Assembly: GCF_004362245.1 (NCBI RefSeq)
Contig: NZ_SNWM01000006.1
Coordinates: 186,001-250,000, forward strand
DNA length: 64,000 nt
Reading direction: 5' to 3'
DNA from: Pedobacter duraquae
Lineage (GTDB): Bacteria > Bacteroidota > Bacteroidia > Sphingobacteriales > Sphingobacteriaceae
Of the stretch, positions 51,971-61,375 are shown in pieces. The notes below the pieces were generated by a model, which searched no databases, was not told where the DNA came from, and saw only the letters and a program-made list of their open reading frames with translations. Position numbers and translations under genes: made by a program. Every line of letters starts with the position of its first letter. Positions within the stretch are counted from its first letter, which is position 1.

Positions 51971-52861
51971 TTGAAAAAATGCCATTTGCTATTCTTTTTA
52001 CTCGTATTTGGTAAAAGACTAAGCGCCCAGGAAAACCTGACTGCCGCCCCTTCAACCGTAACAACCGGTAAAAGTATCTTCTCTCCAAAGAATTCTAGAA
52101 ATTTTTCACGTAAAGGAGACTTCTTTGCTTCATGGGGCTATAACAGATCCTGGTTCGGAACCAGTGATATCAATTTCCGCGGACCGGGATATGATTTCAC
52201 GTTACGTGATGTGGTGGCGCATGACAGGCAATCTAAATTTGGTTCAGACTATTTCAATCCTGCAAAGATTTCTATTCCACAATATGACCTCCGCATAGGC
52301 TATTACTTTAAGGATAATTATAGTATCTCCTTAGGCTGGGACCACATGAAATATGTGATGGATATTCCGCAACGCGTGCGTATCGACGGCTATATCGATC
52401 CATTAATTTCCAGTCCCGGACATCCCAGCGGAAATATGGCTGGTACTTATAATGGGCAGGAGATAGACGTGAAGGAGGCAATGCTAACTTATGAGCATAC
52501 CGATGGCTTTAACTATGCGAGTCTTGAGATCCAACGCGATGACGATATTTGGGTGTCTGCATCACAACGCAGATCTTTTACACTTGAGACAGGTCTGGGT
52601 GGAGGTGTGTTTGTTCCAAGAAGTGATGTGCATCTTTTTGGCCTGGGCAGAAACAACCACTGGAATCTTGCTGGCTATGGATTTTCTGCAAAGGCCGGAC
52701 TGAAGTATTACTTTACCCGGGGTCTATACCTTCAGAATAGTACAAAAATAGGTTATTCCAATTTAACAAATGTGCATACTACCGGACGCGATGATATTGA
52801 CCGCGCAAGCCAGAAGATTAACTATCTAGAAAACTATACCATCTTGGGTTACCAGTTTTAA
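51971..52861 (+). CDS. Outer-membrane beta-barrel protein, unknown function
   Basis: A 296-residue protein with no recognised family. No ATG suits the start: TTG 51971 gives a classic signal peptide (KKCHLLFFLLVFGKRLSAQ), while the open frame back to TTG 51896 reads a Trp/Phe-rich non-signal sequence next to the terminator. The mature protein has aromatic-girdle strands (FFASWGYNRSWFGTSDINF, LRIGYYFKDNYSISLGWDH, AKAGLKYYFTRGLYLQNSTK) and ends in GYQF, as outer-membrane barrels do. An ordered motif YNGQEIDVKEAML lies midway. Similar proteins occur as hypothetical genes in Sphingobacteriaceae, to my recollection. The stop overlaps the convergent M1 peptidase stop by 4 nt. Confidence 0.65.
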   Translation: MKKCHLLFFLLVFGKRLSAQENLTAAPSTVTTGKSIFSPKNSRNFSRKGDFFASWGYNRSWFGTSDINFRGPGYDFTLRDVVAHDRQSKFGSDYFNPAKISIPQYDLRIGYYFKDNYSISLGWDHMKYVMDIPQRVRIDGYIDPLISSPGHPSGNMAGTYNGQEIDVKEAMLTYEHTDGFNYASLEIQRDDDIWVSASQRRSFTLETGLGGGVFVPRSDVHLFGLGRNNHWNLAGYGFSAKAGLKYYFTRGLYLQNSTKIGYSNLTNVHTTGRDDIDRASQKINYLENYTILGYQF

Positions 52862-54513
52862 TCGACCTTTTTGATCTGTATATAAAAATCAGGATCCTGT
52901 GCAAAATCTGCTGCATCAATACTGATCTTCATCTTTTTCCAGCTTTCAGTGGGATAGATAATTGTGAATTGATCTTTTGCCGTACTCACCTTCACGGGCA
53001 TGTCAAAGCCTTTAACATCTGTAACCCATCGGTAGCTTAACTCCTGACCAACAATCTTGTATTCCAGGGTTGGAATTGCTGCATGCCGCAGGTACTGATC
53101 AAAAACCTTGCTTAGTTTTAAGCCACTTTGTTTGGAAAGAAATGTTTCTACTTCTGCCGTAGTTACAGTCTTATGGTAGAATTTCTGATTCAGACCTCGT
53201 AATATTGACCTGAATTTTGAATCATCATTGATGAGCTGTCTGATCAGGTGGATCATGTTTGCTCCTTTATAATACATATCACCAGAACCTTCTTTATTTA
53301 CGTTATAAGGGCCGATAATTGGCACATCATTACGGATGTTTTTTCGTATCCCTCTAACATATTCAGCGCCGGCCTGCTTGTTGTCTATGCATTCGGTAAA
53401 CAGGGCTTCTGAGTAATTGGTGAAGCTTTCATGGATCCACATGTCGGCGATATCTTTCGAGGTAATGCTGTTTCCGAACCACTCATGGCCACTTTCGTGA
53501 ACAGTAATAAAGTCGAACTTCATACCGAGGCCGGTTTTTGAGAGATCTCTTCCGAGGTATCCTTTTTGAAACCCATTGCCATAAGCAACAGCACTCTGGT
53601 GCTCCATCCCTAAATGTGGAGCTTGTACCAGCTTGTAGCCATCTTCATAGAAAGGGTAGTGGCCAAACCAATTTTCAAAACAGGAAAGCATAGGCTTCAC
53701 ATCGGCATCCCAGTGTGGTCTTGCTACTGCAGAGTCTTGTTTCAATGACCAATAATCAATACTTAGATTTCCTTTCTCACCAGCAAATTGATCAGTCCAA
53801 TGAGCATAGTCTCCTATGTAAAAAGTAACATCATAATTATTGATGGGGTTGCTCACAAACCAGTTAAATTGTGTTGTTCCGTTATTTTTCTGAACAATGC
53901 TACGCAGTCTGCCATTCGATATTTCCTTTAAATTCTGAGGTACGGTAATGCTTATCAAAATACTGTCCACCTCATCACTTTGATGATCTTTGTTCGGCCA
54001 CCAACAGCTGGCGCCTAAACCCTGACAAGCTACAGATACCCATGGCTTGCCTGCTTTATCCTTGCTGAAAATAAAGCCGCCGTCCCAGGGCGGTCTTTTT
54101 CCTACGATCGGCTGACCGGAGTAATATACTGTGAAAGCATCTTTTGATCCCTTTTTAACCACTTTAGGGAAACTTACAAAGACAGCATTAAATTCCCGTT
54201 TAAAGGGTAGTTCCTTTCCTTGATAAATAACCTTGTCAACATTAAGGTTTGCGAAAAGATCAAACTGCAGCCTGCTGAAATCCTGCGTAGCAGTAAAAAC
54301 AAACTCATTACTCCCCTGGATAGATTTCTCATCAATGTTAACTGCTACGTCCAGGTGGTAGTAATTAATATCATAGCAGCTTCTCAAAGGTGTTAGCATG
54401 CCGCGCAGACTATCTGCACGTGTGTAGCTTTCTTTGTGCTGGAGAAGTTGTGCCTTGCCTGTAAATTGGATGAATAAGATCAGCAATAAACTAAGGCCAG
54501 TATATTTAAACAT
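52858..54513 (-). CDS. M1 family (aminopeptidase N-like) zinc metallopeptidase
   Basis: A 551-residue secreted peptidase with a signal peptide (LSLLLILFIQFTGKAQ). The N-terminal beta saddle (about 40-220) precedes a thermolysin-like domain with HESGHEWFGNSI (HExxH at about residue 337) and the downstream Glu ligand in WIHESFTNYSEALF. The substrate loop HLGMEHQSAVAYGNG is a variant of the GAMEN motif (GMEHQ). The protein ends soon after the catalytic domain with a short beta domain, without the long helical ARM region of classic aminopeptidase N. It follows the CocE-type hydrolase gene after 4 bp, so both probably work together in periplasmic peptide or ester breakdown. Confidence 0.92.
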   Translation of the reverse strand: MFKYTGLSLLLILFIQFTGKAQLLQHKESYTRADSLRGMLTPLRSCYDINYYHLDVAVNIDEKSIQGSNEFVFTATQDFSRLQFDLFANLNVDKVIYQGKELPFKREFNAVFVSFPKVVKKGSKDAFTVYYSGQPIVGKRPPWDGGFIFSKDKAGKPWVSVACQGLGASCWWPNKDHQSDEVDSILISITVPQNLKEISNGRLRSIVQKNNGTTQFNWFVSNPINNYDVTFYIGDYAHWTDQFAGEKGNLSIDYWSLKQDSAVARPHWDADVKPMLSCFENWFGHYPFYEDGYKLVQAPHLGMEHQSAVAYGNGFQKGYLGRDLSKTGLGMKFDFITVHESGHEWFGNSITSKDIADMWIHESFTNYSEALFTECIDNKQAGAEYVRGIRKNIRNDVPIIGPYNVNKEGSGDMYYKGANMIHLIRQLINDDSKFRSILRGLNQKFYHKTVTTAEVETFLSKQSGLKLSKVFDQYLRHAAIPTLEYKIVGQELSYRWVTDVKGFDMPVKVSTAKDQFTIIYPTESWKKMKISIDAADFAQDPDFYIQIKKVD

Positions 54514-54517
54514 CTTG

Positions 54518-56392
54518 TTATGGTTTTAAAATGGTAACGGTGAGGGCAGAGGCGTGTGTCGCGTCGTGATAAATTCGATGTGTTGCTTTTTTGAAATCAG
54601 CGTCGCTGGCTTGGTAGATGTCCATAAATTGCTGTGGGTTGCGGTCTACCAATGGAAACCATGAATTCTGTACCTGGATCATAATTTTGTGTCCTTTTTT
54701 AAAGGTATGTGCAACGTCTGGAAGGGTGTAGTTAACCGCGGTGACCTTTCCGGGGATGAATGCTTCTGGTTTTTCGAAGCTGTTTCTGAACTTCCCGCGC
54801 ATTACCTCGCCTCTGACAAGCATTTCATAACCACCCATCAACAGCCCTTTAGGATTGGGTTGTGGATCAGCTGCATCTTCAGGATACACATCAATAAGTT
54901 TTACTACGTAATCAGCATCCGTTCCGGTGGTACTGACCTGTAGCTTTGCCATTAAAGGCCCAGTGAATGTCATGTCTTCAGTTAGTGTTTGTGTCTGATA
55001 AACTTTAACGTCTGGTCGGCGGGCAGCAAAACGTTGATCATCGATCATGTATTCGCGACTGCGTCTTGCCCGTACACCATCCTGATGCGGAACAGGATTG
55101 GCCGGATCACTAACATATTCATCCCAACTATCACTTGTAGACGGAGCTGAGAAAGTGAGCAGGCCGTTTGGTTGGAAATATAGCGTTTTTTGTTCTATGT
55201 CTTGCGGAGGCCATGTATTGAACTTTTTCCATTCATTGCTGCCGGTAACGAAGATAGTTGCCTCTGCAAGATTTGACACGGCACCATCTTTCAGGTACTG
55301 CAGAAAGAATGGAAGCTCTACATTCTTCTGATACCAGTCGCTGGTAGGTTGTCCAAATTGGATATCGCCAAAAAAAGCACCAGTACTTCTTACCCATCCG
55401 CCATGGAACCAGGGGCCCATAACCAGATTGTTGTGTGTTGCCGGGCTTTGTTTTTCGATAGCTTGATAAGTATTTAGGGCGCCAAATGCATCTTCAGCAT
55501 CAAAGAATCCACCAACAACAAGCACCGCCGGTGTGATACCCTTTAAGTGTGGCCTGATGTTGCGGACTTTCCAGAACTCATCATAATTACCATGATCCAT
55601 CATGTCGTTCCAAAATTTCATGCTGTCTGCAAAATATTTCAGCTTTACATTTTTCAAAGCACCGATGCTTAAAAAGAATCTGTAATCATCTTTAATCGGG
55701 AAGTTAAATGGCTTAGGGCCTTTATCGGGCGTAATAGGTTTAGGTCTTGGCACACCAAAGCTGCTGTAGAAGTTAAATCCGTCGGCCAGGAAAAATGCAC
55801 CGTTATGGTGGAAATCGTCACCTTGAAACCAATCTGTTACAGGAGCCTGAGGCGATACTGCCTTTAGTCCGGGATGGGCACCAGGAAGGGCCGCGGTAGA
55901 ATAAAATCCCGGGTACGAAATTCCATATAATCCGGCTTTACCATTATTCCCTGGAATATTTTTAATCAGCCAGTCGATCGTATCATAGGTGTCCGAGCTT
56001 TCGTCAATATCCTGCTTTCCTTTTTTTTGATCAATATGTGGACGCACGTCTACAAACTCGCCTTCGCTCATCCATTTTCCACGCACATCCTGATATACAA
56101 AGATGAACCCTTCACGAATAAAGCCTGGCGAAGGGCCCAGTGTAGTTTTGTATTTATCCGCGCCGTAAGGAGCAACGGTATACGGTGTCCGATTGATCAT
56201 AAACGGGTATTTTTTCGTCTGATCTTTGGGGGTGTAAATCGCTGTGAATAAAGTTTTTCCATCACGCATGGGAATACTACGTTCAATTTTTGTGTAGTTG
56301 TCTCTCACGTAGGCAGAGTCTGTTTGTTGCGCAAACAAGGCTGTCGCCGATAGCAGCAGCACACAAATGCATATAAGTTTAATGCGGGTCAT
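54518..56392 (-). CDS. CocE/NonD (S15-type) alpha/beta hydrolase
   Basis: A 624-residue secreted hydrolase with a signal peptide (LICICVLLLSATALFAQ). The alpha/beta-hydrolase domain has the nucleophile elbow GLYGISYPGF (Ser about residue 158) and a lid; the charge-relay Asp and His regions are VGGFFDAEDAFG and GPWFHGGW. The C-terminal X-Pro dipeptidyl-peptidase C-terminal jelly roll covers about 430-624 (DMTFTGPLMAKLQVSTTGTDADYVVKLID). Relatives act as X-Pro dipeptidyl peptidases, alpha-amino-acid ester hydrolases or glutaryl-7-ACA acylases; YxPDxxxKYPF-type N-terminal sequence fits the alpha-amino-acid ester hydrolase group. It is first in the operon with the M1 peptidase. Confidence 0.9.
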   Translation of the reverse strand: MTRIKLICICVLLLSATALFAQQTDSAYVRDNYTKIERSIPMRDGKTLFTAIYTPKDQTKKYPFMINRTPYTVAPYGADKYKTTLGPSPGFIREGFIFVYQDVRGKWMSEGEFVDVRPHIDQKKGKQDIDESSDTYDTIDWLIKNIPGNNGKAGLYGISYPGFYSTAALPGAHPGLKAVSPQAPVTDWFQGDDFHHNGAFFLADGFNFYSSFGVPRPKPITPDKGPKPFNFPIKDDYRFFLSIGALKNVKLKYFADSMKFWNDMMDHGNYDEFWKVRNIRPHLKGITPAVLVVGGFFDAEDAFGALNTYQAIEKQSPATHNNLVMGPWFHGGWVRSTGAFFGDIQFGQPTSDWYQKNVELPFFLQYLKDGAVSNLAEATIFVTGSNEWKKFNTWPPQDIEQKTLYFQPNGLLTFSAPSTSDSWDEYVSDPANPVPHQDGVRARRSREYMIDDQRFAARRPDVKVYQTQTLTEDMTFTGPLMAKLQVSTTGTDADYVVKLIDVYPEDAADPQPNPKGLLMGGYEMLVRGEVMRGKFRNSFEKPEAFIPGKVTAVNYTLPDVAHTFKKGHKIMIQVQNSWFPLVDRNPQQFMDIYQASDADFKKATHRIYHDATHASALTVTILKP

Positions 56393-56492
56393 GGGTTTTG
56401 ATTTAGCATGATAAACCTACAAATAATAGGTGTAAATTTATAACGGGCTGCGGATATGATAGAATTAATATCTTTAGGAGCTGGAATGATTA

Positions 56493-56500
56493 TATCTTTG
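56493..56500 (+). promoter_or_regulatory. -7 element of the gtrA-glycosyltransferase operon
   Basis: TATCTTTG matches TAnnTTTG exactly, 23 bases before the ATG at 56524. A TTTAG at 56473 is the only, weak, candidate for the upstream element. Confidence 0.4.
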
Positions 56501-56523
56501 CAGGCTAGTATTGATCATGATAT

Positions 56524-56940
56524 ATGGGTTTTAAAAAGCTCCCCTTCAGCTTTCTTTCTTTAATTAAATTTGGACTAACCGGACTGTCGGGACTCCTGAT
56601 CGATTTTTCTTTGACATGGTTACTCAAAGAGGAATTACGTGTTAATAAATTTATTGCCAATGCTGTTGGGTTTACGTTTGCCGTGCTCAGTAACTATTTC
56701 ATCAATCGATTCTGGACATTCGGTAGTGTAGATAAACAGCAAGTGAGCAAACAGCTTAGCGCATTTGTTCTGGTGTCCCTTTTTGGCCTGGCACTCAACT
56801 CTGGATTTATATATCTGTTTACCACGGTATGGATGCTTGATTTTTACATTAGTAAAATAATCGCCGTTGTACTGGTTTTTTTCTGGAACTTCAGCGCTAA
56901 CTATTTTCTGGTATTCAAAGCAGGCAAACAAAAACAATAA
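56524..56940 (+). CDS. GtrA family membrane protein
   Basis: A 138-residue polytopic inner-membrane protein with four predicted helices: LIKFGLTGLSGLLIDFSLTWLL, KFIANAVGFTFAVLSNYFINRFW, LSAFVLVSLFGLALNSGFIYLF and YISKIIAVVLVFFWNFSANYFLVF (each given by ends here: LIKFGL..TWLL, KFIANA..NRFW, LSAFVL..IYLF, YISKII..YFLVF). The NYFINRFWTF motif is the GtrA signature. These proteins are thought to flip or pass undecaprenyl-phosphate-linked sugars to a membrane glycosyltransferase. The next gene, 3 bp downstream, encodes exactly such an enzyme, supporting a two-gene glycan-modification operon acting on lipopolysaccharide or other surface sugars. Confidence 0.9.
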   Translation: MGFKKLPFSFLSLIKFGLTGLSGLLIDFSLTWLLKEELRVNKFIANAVGFTFAVLSNYFINRFWTFGSVDKQQVSKQLSAFVLVSLFGLALNSGFIYLFTTVWMLDFYISKIIAVVLVFFWNFSANYFLVFKAGKQKQ

Positions 56941-56943
56941 CAT

Positions 56944-58599
56944 ATGGAGCATACGATGAAGGCAAATGAAAAATGGTTGTATCTCTGTATTGGGCTGGCT
57001 GTGTTTCTCAATTTTACCGGACTGTTTGTCACCGTGATGGGTCCGGATGGGGCGCTTTATGCCTCCATTGCTAAGACTATGGTTTGGCGCAATAATTTTA
57101 TAGATATTTTCGTTGATGGACGTGACTGGCTGGATAAACCGCATTTCCCGTTTTGGGTAGCTGCTTTGTCATTTAAACTTTTTGGTATAACTACCTGGGC
57201 ATACAAGCTCCCAGCTGTTTTGTTTGTGTTGATGGGTGCTGTGTATACCTATAAATTCGCGCTCGAGCTATATACCCGGCAAATTGCACTTTGGGCTGTT
57301 CTTATTTTGCTTACAGCACAACATATCCTGATTTCTAATACCGATGTTAGGGCAGAGCCTTACCTCACCGGACTAATCATCGGCAGCGTCTATTATTTTT
57401 ATAAGGCACAACAGAAAGCATGGTTGATACCGCTCGTAACAGGCGCCTTATTTGCGGCCTGCGCAGTCATGACTAAAGGTGTTTTTGCCGTCATTCCGAT
57501 AGGTGCCGCCATCATTGGTCAGTTGTTGATCCATAAGGATTGGAGGGCAATGTTCCATCTCAAATGGTTGTTAGCAGTTGTGCTGGTTGGCTTATTTATC
57601 CTTCCTGAACTTTGGTGTTTGTACCAGCAGTTTGATCTCCATCCCGAAAAGGTAGTGTTTGGCCAGACGCATGTATCGGGACTAAAATTCTTTTTCTGGG
57701 ATAGTCAGTTTGGGCGTTTTTTCAACAATGGGCCGATCAAGAAATCTAATGGTGACTTATCTTTCTTTATACATACAACATTATGGGCTTTTCTCCCCTG
57801 GTCGCTATTATTATATATTGGTTTAGTTCAGTTTTTCCGGTCAAAAGTTAAAAGCACACAACAGAAGGAATGGTATTGCATGTGTGGAGCAGGACTTACG
57901 TTTCTGGTATTTTCTATTTCTAAATTTCAGCTACCCCATTACATTACCATTATCTTCCCATTCTTTGCTATCCTTACGGCTCAGTATATTGTGAACGAAG
58001 GTTACCGTTTCAAATGGGTTAGGGGTATTCAGATTTTTGTAATGTGCGCTATGGTACTGATCTTAGGTTTGCTTCAGTACTTTTTCCGTCCTGAACAAAT
58101 TGGCATCTTCGCAATGATCTGTTTTCTGGGAGCGATATTACTATTCATTGCCTTGAGTTTAAAAGGAGAAGCGCAAAGTCGGGTTTTCTTTCAAACTTTT
58201 GCCGTAGCCCTGCTTGTTAATTTATATTTCAATCTTGCCTATTATCCGCAACTGCTCAGGTATCAGTCCGACAGCATGGCTGCGTTCTGGATTAACAAGC
58301 ACAATCCATCACACTTACCATTAGTGCAGGTAAAGAATGGGTCTTCGTATGCGCTGGATCTATATGCCGATCAAAAGGTATATCCTTACCATCTTGGCGA
58401 AAAGACAATACTACCCAAAAGGCCCTACCTTCTTTTTGCCGAGCGCGCTGCGCTCGATGAGTTGCGGGCCAAAGGACTGAAAGCTGAAATAGTCCAGTCA
58501 TTCGAACATTTTCATATCACTTTGGTCAAACAAAAGTTTCTGAACCACAGCACCCGCGCTAAGGAATTGGGGTACGCTGATGTTGTGCTCGTAAAATAA
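56944..58599 (+). CDS. PMT/ArnT-like membrane glycosyltransferase (GT39/GT83 type)
   Basis: A 551-residue polytopic enzyme that transfers a sugar from a lipid-linked donor on the periplasmic face. A first membrane helix (WLYLCIGLAVFLNFTGLF) is followed by the periplasmic loop with the acidic motif GPDGALYASIAKTMV and DWLDKPHFPFWVAALSFKLFG, the GT-C catalytic signature. About eleven further helices and a soluble C-terminal domain (about 430-551) complete the ArnT-like layout. The acceptor (lipid A, O-antigen or protein) cannot be read. ATG 56956 (MKANEK) is an alternative start. It is coupled to the upstream gtrA-like gene (3-bp gap). Confidence 0.87.
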   Translation: MEHTMKANEKWLYLCIGLAVFLNFTGLFVTVMGPDGALYASIAKTMVWRNNFIDIFVDGRDWLDKPHFPFWVAALSFKLFGITTWAYKLPAVLFVLMGAVYTYKFALELYTRQIALWAVLILLTAQHILISNTDVRAEPYLTGLIIGSVYYFYKAQQKAWLIPLVTGALFAACAVMTKGVFAVIPIGAAIIGQLLIHKDWRAMFHLKWLLAVVLVGLFILPELWCLYQQFDLHPEKVVFGQTHVSGLKFFFWDSQFGRFFNNGPIKKSNGDLSFFIHTTLWAFLPWSLLLYIGLVQFFRSKVKSTQQKEWYCMCGAGLTFLVFSISKFQLPHYITIIFPFFAILTAQYIVNEGYRFKWVRGIQIFVMCAMVLILGLLQYFFRPEQIGIFAMICFLGAILLFIALSLKGEAQSRVFFQTFAVALLVNLYFNLAYYPQLLRYQSDSMAAFWINKHNPSHLPLVQVKNGSSYALDLYADQKVYPYHLGEKTILPKRPYLLFAERAALDELRAKGLKAEIVQSFEHFHITLVKQKFLNHSTRAKELGYADVVLVK

Positions 58600-58651
58600 C
58601 AGTATCCTGCAATAAAGCAGGATTGCATGCGGAATTTCTTTGGAGGTTTAT

Positions 58652-58659
58652 TAACTTTG
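58652..58659 (+). promoter_or_regulatory. -7 element of lpdA
   Basis: TAACTTTG matches TAnnTTTG exactly, 20 bases before ATG 58680. This supports that start, since the in-frame ATG at 58623 would lie upstream of the promoter. Confidence 0.45.
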
Positions 58660-58679
58660 TGTTACAAAAAAAACTCATT

Positions 58680-60086
58680 ATGCAATACGATGTTGTCGTT
58701 ATAGGTTCTGGTCCCGGTGGTTATGTAGGCGCAATCAGATGTGCGCAGTTAGGCTTGAAAACAGCTGTTATAGAAAAGTATAAAACTTTTGGTGGTACGT
58801 GTCTGAATGTAGGCTGTATCCCTTCCAAAGCGTTACTTGATTCTTCTGAGCATTTTCATAATGCAGCACATACGTTTACAACGCATGGTATCGACTTGAA
58901 AGATCTGCAGGTAAATATGCCTCAGATGATCGCAAGGAAAAATGATGTGGTAGCTCAAAATACCGCAGGTATCACGTACTTGTTCAAAAAGAATAAAATT
59001 GACAACTTTGAAGGTGTTGGGTCTTTTGTAGATAAAAACACGATCAAGATTACCAAAGCTGATGGTACCACAGAAACAATCACAGCAAAAAACGTAATCA
59101 TTGCATCAGGTTCTAAACCAACTGCTTTGCCATTTTTACCTATCGATAAAAAACGTATCATTACTTCAACTGAGGCATTAAATATTGCAGAAGTTCCTAA
59201 AAATATGATCGTTATAGGCGGTGGTGTTATTGGTCTTGAACTTGGATCTGTGTATGCAAGACTCGGTACCAAGGTTTCTGTTATTGAATTCCTTCCGTCA
59301 TTGATCGCTACGATGGATGCTGGTTTAGGTAAAGAATTACAACGTGTGCTGAAAAAATCACTCGGTATGGATTTCTTTATGAACCATAAAGTTACCGGAG
59401 CAACAGTTAAAGGTGATGTTGTTACCGTTACGGCAGAGAATGCAAAAGGCGAGCAAGTGAGTTTTGAAGCCGACTACTGTATTGTTGCTGTAGGTCGTAC
59501 TGCCTATACCGAAGGACTGGGTCTTGAAAATATTGGTATTAAGACAGAAGACAGAGGTAATAAAATCCCGGTAAACGAACATCTGGAAACGAGTGTTCCT
59601 GGAGTGTATGCAATTGGTGATGTGATTAAAGGTGCTATGCTTGCACATAAAGCAGAAGATGAGGGTATTTACGTTGCAGAGCGTATTGTGGGTCAAAAGC
59701 CGCATATCAACTATAATCTTATTCCAGGTGTAGTTTATACCTGGCCGGAGGTTGCTTCTGTAGGATTTACCGAAGAGCAGCTTAAAGCAAACGGAGTAAC
59801 TTACAAAACAGGTTCATTTCCTTTCAAAGCTAGTGGAAGGGCTAAAGCAAGTATGGATACCGATGGTTTTGTTAAGGTATTGGCTGATGCCGCTACAGAC
59901 GAAGTTCTTGGAGTGCATATGATTGGTCCAAGAGCGGCGGATATGATTGCTGAAGCTGTTGTTGCCATGGAATTCCGTGCTTCTGCAGAAGATATCGCAC
60001 GCATCTGCCATGCGCATCCTACATACACTGAAGCCTTAAAAGAAGCTGCAATGGCTGCTACGGAGAACCGCGCGATACATATCTAG
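58680..60086 (+). CDS. lpdA: Dihydrolipoyl dehydrogenase (E3)
   Basis: A 468-residue FAD enzyme that reoxidises dihydrolipoamide with NAD for the 2-oxo acid dehydrogenase and glycine cleavage complexes. ATG 58680 (MQYDVVVIGSGPGGYVGAI) is chosen over 58623 because the FAD-binding strand begins at once and a promoter element lies between. The redox disulfide is GGTCLNVGCIPSK. The NAD site is MIVIGGGVIGLELGSVYARLG, the second FAD motif is GVYAIGDVIKGAMLAHKAEDEG, and the C-terminal His-Glu pair is in HAHPTYTEALKEA. Length is standard. It is monocistronic, with a long terminator, and about 7 kb from the sucAB genes it serves. Confidence 0.96.
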   Translation: MQYDVVVIGSGPGGYVGAIRCAQLGLKTAVIEKYKTFGGTCLNVGCIPSKALLDSSEHFHNAAHTFTTHGIDLKDLQVNMPQMIARKNDVVAQNTAGITYLFKKNKIDNFEGVGSFVDKNTIKITKADGTTETITAKNVIIASGSKPTALPFLPIDKKRIITSTEALNIAEVPKNMIVIGGGVIGLELGSVYARLGTKVSVIEFLPSLIATMDAGLGKELQRVLKKSLGMDFFMNHKVTGATVKGDVVTVTAENAKGEQVSFEADYCIVAVGRTAYTEGLGLENIGIKTEDRGNKIPVNEHLETSVPGVYAIGDVIKGAMLAHKAEDEGIYVAERIVGQKPHINYNLIPGVVYTWPEVASVGFTEEQLKANGVTYKTGSFPFKASGRAKASMDTDGFVKVLADAATDEVLGVHMIGPRAADMIAEAVVAMEFRASAEDIARICHAHPTYTEALKEAAMAATENRAIHI

Positions 60087-60121
60087 GCGCAGGTTCATCA
60101 TAAAATATATTTAATATTCTA

Positions 60122-60153
60122 GATAAAGCCTGCGGACAACCGCAGGCTTTATC
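60122..60153 (+). terminator. Rho-independent terminator of lpdA
   Basis: A 14-bp perfect stem GATAAAGCCTGCGG/CCGCAGGCTTTATC with tetraloop ACAA. The T run is short (CTTTATC), but the stem is long and stands 35 bp after the stop. Confidence 0.8.
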
Positions 60154-60174
60154 ATTTAAAGACGATTACACCAT

Positions 60175-61350
60175 ATGGATATAGAAAATCCTCAGCCCGG
60201 TAAACTTCTTTCATCACGCAACCGCACCCGCCTGGCGGTTTCGTTATTTTATTTCGGTCAGGGCATTTGTTTCGCCTCATGGGCAAGCAGGATACCTGAT
60301 CTAAAACATACCCTTAATTTATCCGATGCTCAATTGGGTTCTGTGCTGCTGGCACTGCCCCTGGGTCAGTTATTTACGATGCCGATCTCTGGTAAGCTGG
60401 TAACAGCTTTCGGCAGTCGGACAGTACTGATTGCTACAGCTCCTTTATACGGCCTTGCGCTTACAAATATCGGTTTGTCTACTTCGATATGGCATCTTGC
60501 ATTTTTCTTGTTCCTGTTTGGAGTTGCTGGGAATATGTGTAATATTTCCCTTAATACGCAAGGCGTAGCAGCCGAGCAGATGTATGGTAAGCCAATTATG
60601 ACGTCGTTCCATGGCGCTTGGAGCTTGGGCGGCTTTAGTGGTGCTTTATTTGGGTTATTGGCCGTAAATCTGCACCAGCCCCCATATATCCATTTCTGGA
60701 TAATTACTGTTGCTGTGTGGGTGCATATCCTTATTAATTATAGGTTTCTGGTGCCAGGACAGAAGCCTGTGGCCTCTCCAGAACGTGGCAAATTATTCCG
60801 AATGCCTGAGGGCATTCTAATTCAGCTCGGTGTAATTGGTTTCTGCAGTATGGCTACCGAGGGGGCAATGTTTGACTGGAGCGGAGTGTATTTTAAGGAA
60901 ATCGTAAAAGCTCCAGTTGCCTACGTTGTGCTTGGGTACGCTTCTTTTATGATCATGATGGCTACGGGACGTTTCCTGGGCGATAAAGCGATTGCCAGAT
61001 TTGGACGTAAACGCTGGCTTCAGATTAGTGGTGTCTTAATTTCTGGGGGAATGTTTCTTTCAGTGTTTTTGCCTTACCTCGTTCCTGCAACAATTGGATT
61101 CATGCTTGTCGGAGTTGGGGTTTCTGGAATTGTGCCTATGGTATATACTATTGCGGGAAACAATAAGACGGTTGCACCGGGCATGGCACTGGCCATGGTA
61201 TCTGGTGTAAGTTATTTTGGATTTTTGTTAGGCCCTCCGCTGATCGGTTATATTTCAGCATTGGCGAGTTTAAGGTATTCGTATGCAATAATAGGTTGCT
61301 TTGGTATCTTCATAACCTTTATTGTTGCCAAGATAAGTGCGATCAGATAA
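60175..61350 (+). CDS. MFS transporter (YbjJ-like)
   Basis: A 391-residue inner-membrane carrier with twelve predicted helices. The start of the first helix is LAVSLFYFGQGICFASWASR, and the family's loop motif appears as GKLVTAFGSRTVLI (2-3 loop) and GRFLGDKAIARFGRKRWLQ (8-9 loop). The patterns SLNTQGVAAEQMYGKPIMTSFHGAWSLGG and EGAMFDWSGVYF (quoted by their ends SLNTQG, SFHGAWSLGG, EGAMFDWSGVYF) are those of the E. coli YbjJ/fucose-permease-related group, whose substrate is not established. It lies 21 bp after the lpdA terminator stem and is followed by its own terminator. Substrate unknown. Confidence 0.9.
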   Translation: MDIENPQPGKLLSSRNRTRLAVSLFYFGQGICFASWASRIPDLKHTLNLSDAQLGSVLLALPLGQLFTMPISGKLVTAFGSRTVLIATAPLYGLALTNIGLSTSIWHLAFFLFLFGVAGNMCNISLNTQGVAAEQMYGKPIMTSFHGAWSLGGFSGALFGLLAVNLHQPPYIHFWIITVAVWVHILINYRFLVPGQKPVASPERGKLFRMPEGILIQLGVIGFCSMATEGAMFDWSGVYFKEIVKAPVAYVVLGYASFMIMMATGRFLGDKAIARFGRKRWLQISGVLISGGMFLSVFLPYLVPATIGFMLVGVGVSGIVPMVYTIAGNNKTVAPGMALAMVSGVSYFGFLLGPPLIGYISALASLRYSYAIIGCFGIFITFIVAKISAIR

Positions 61351-61375
61351 ACTTGTCTGATACAAACAAGTTAAA

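Noticed and set aside
58604..58623. Hairpin ATCCTGC/GCAGGAT after the glycosyltransferase gene
   Set aside because: Seven-bp stem with no T run after it; too weak to call a terminator.
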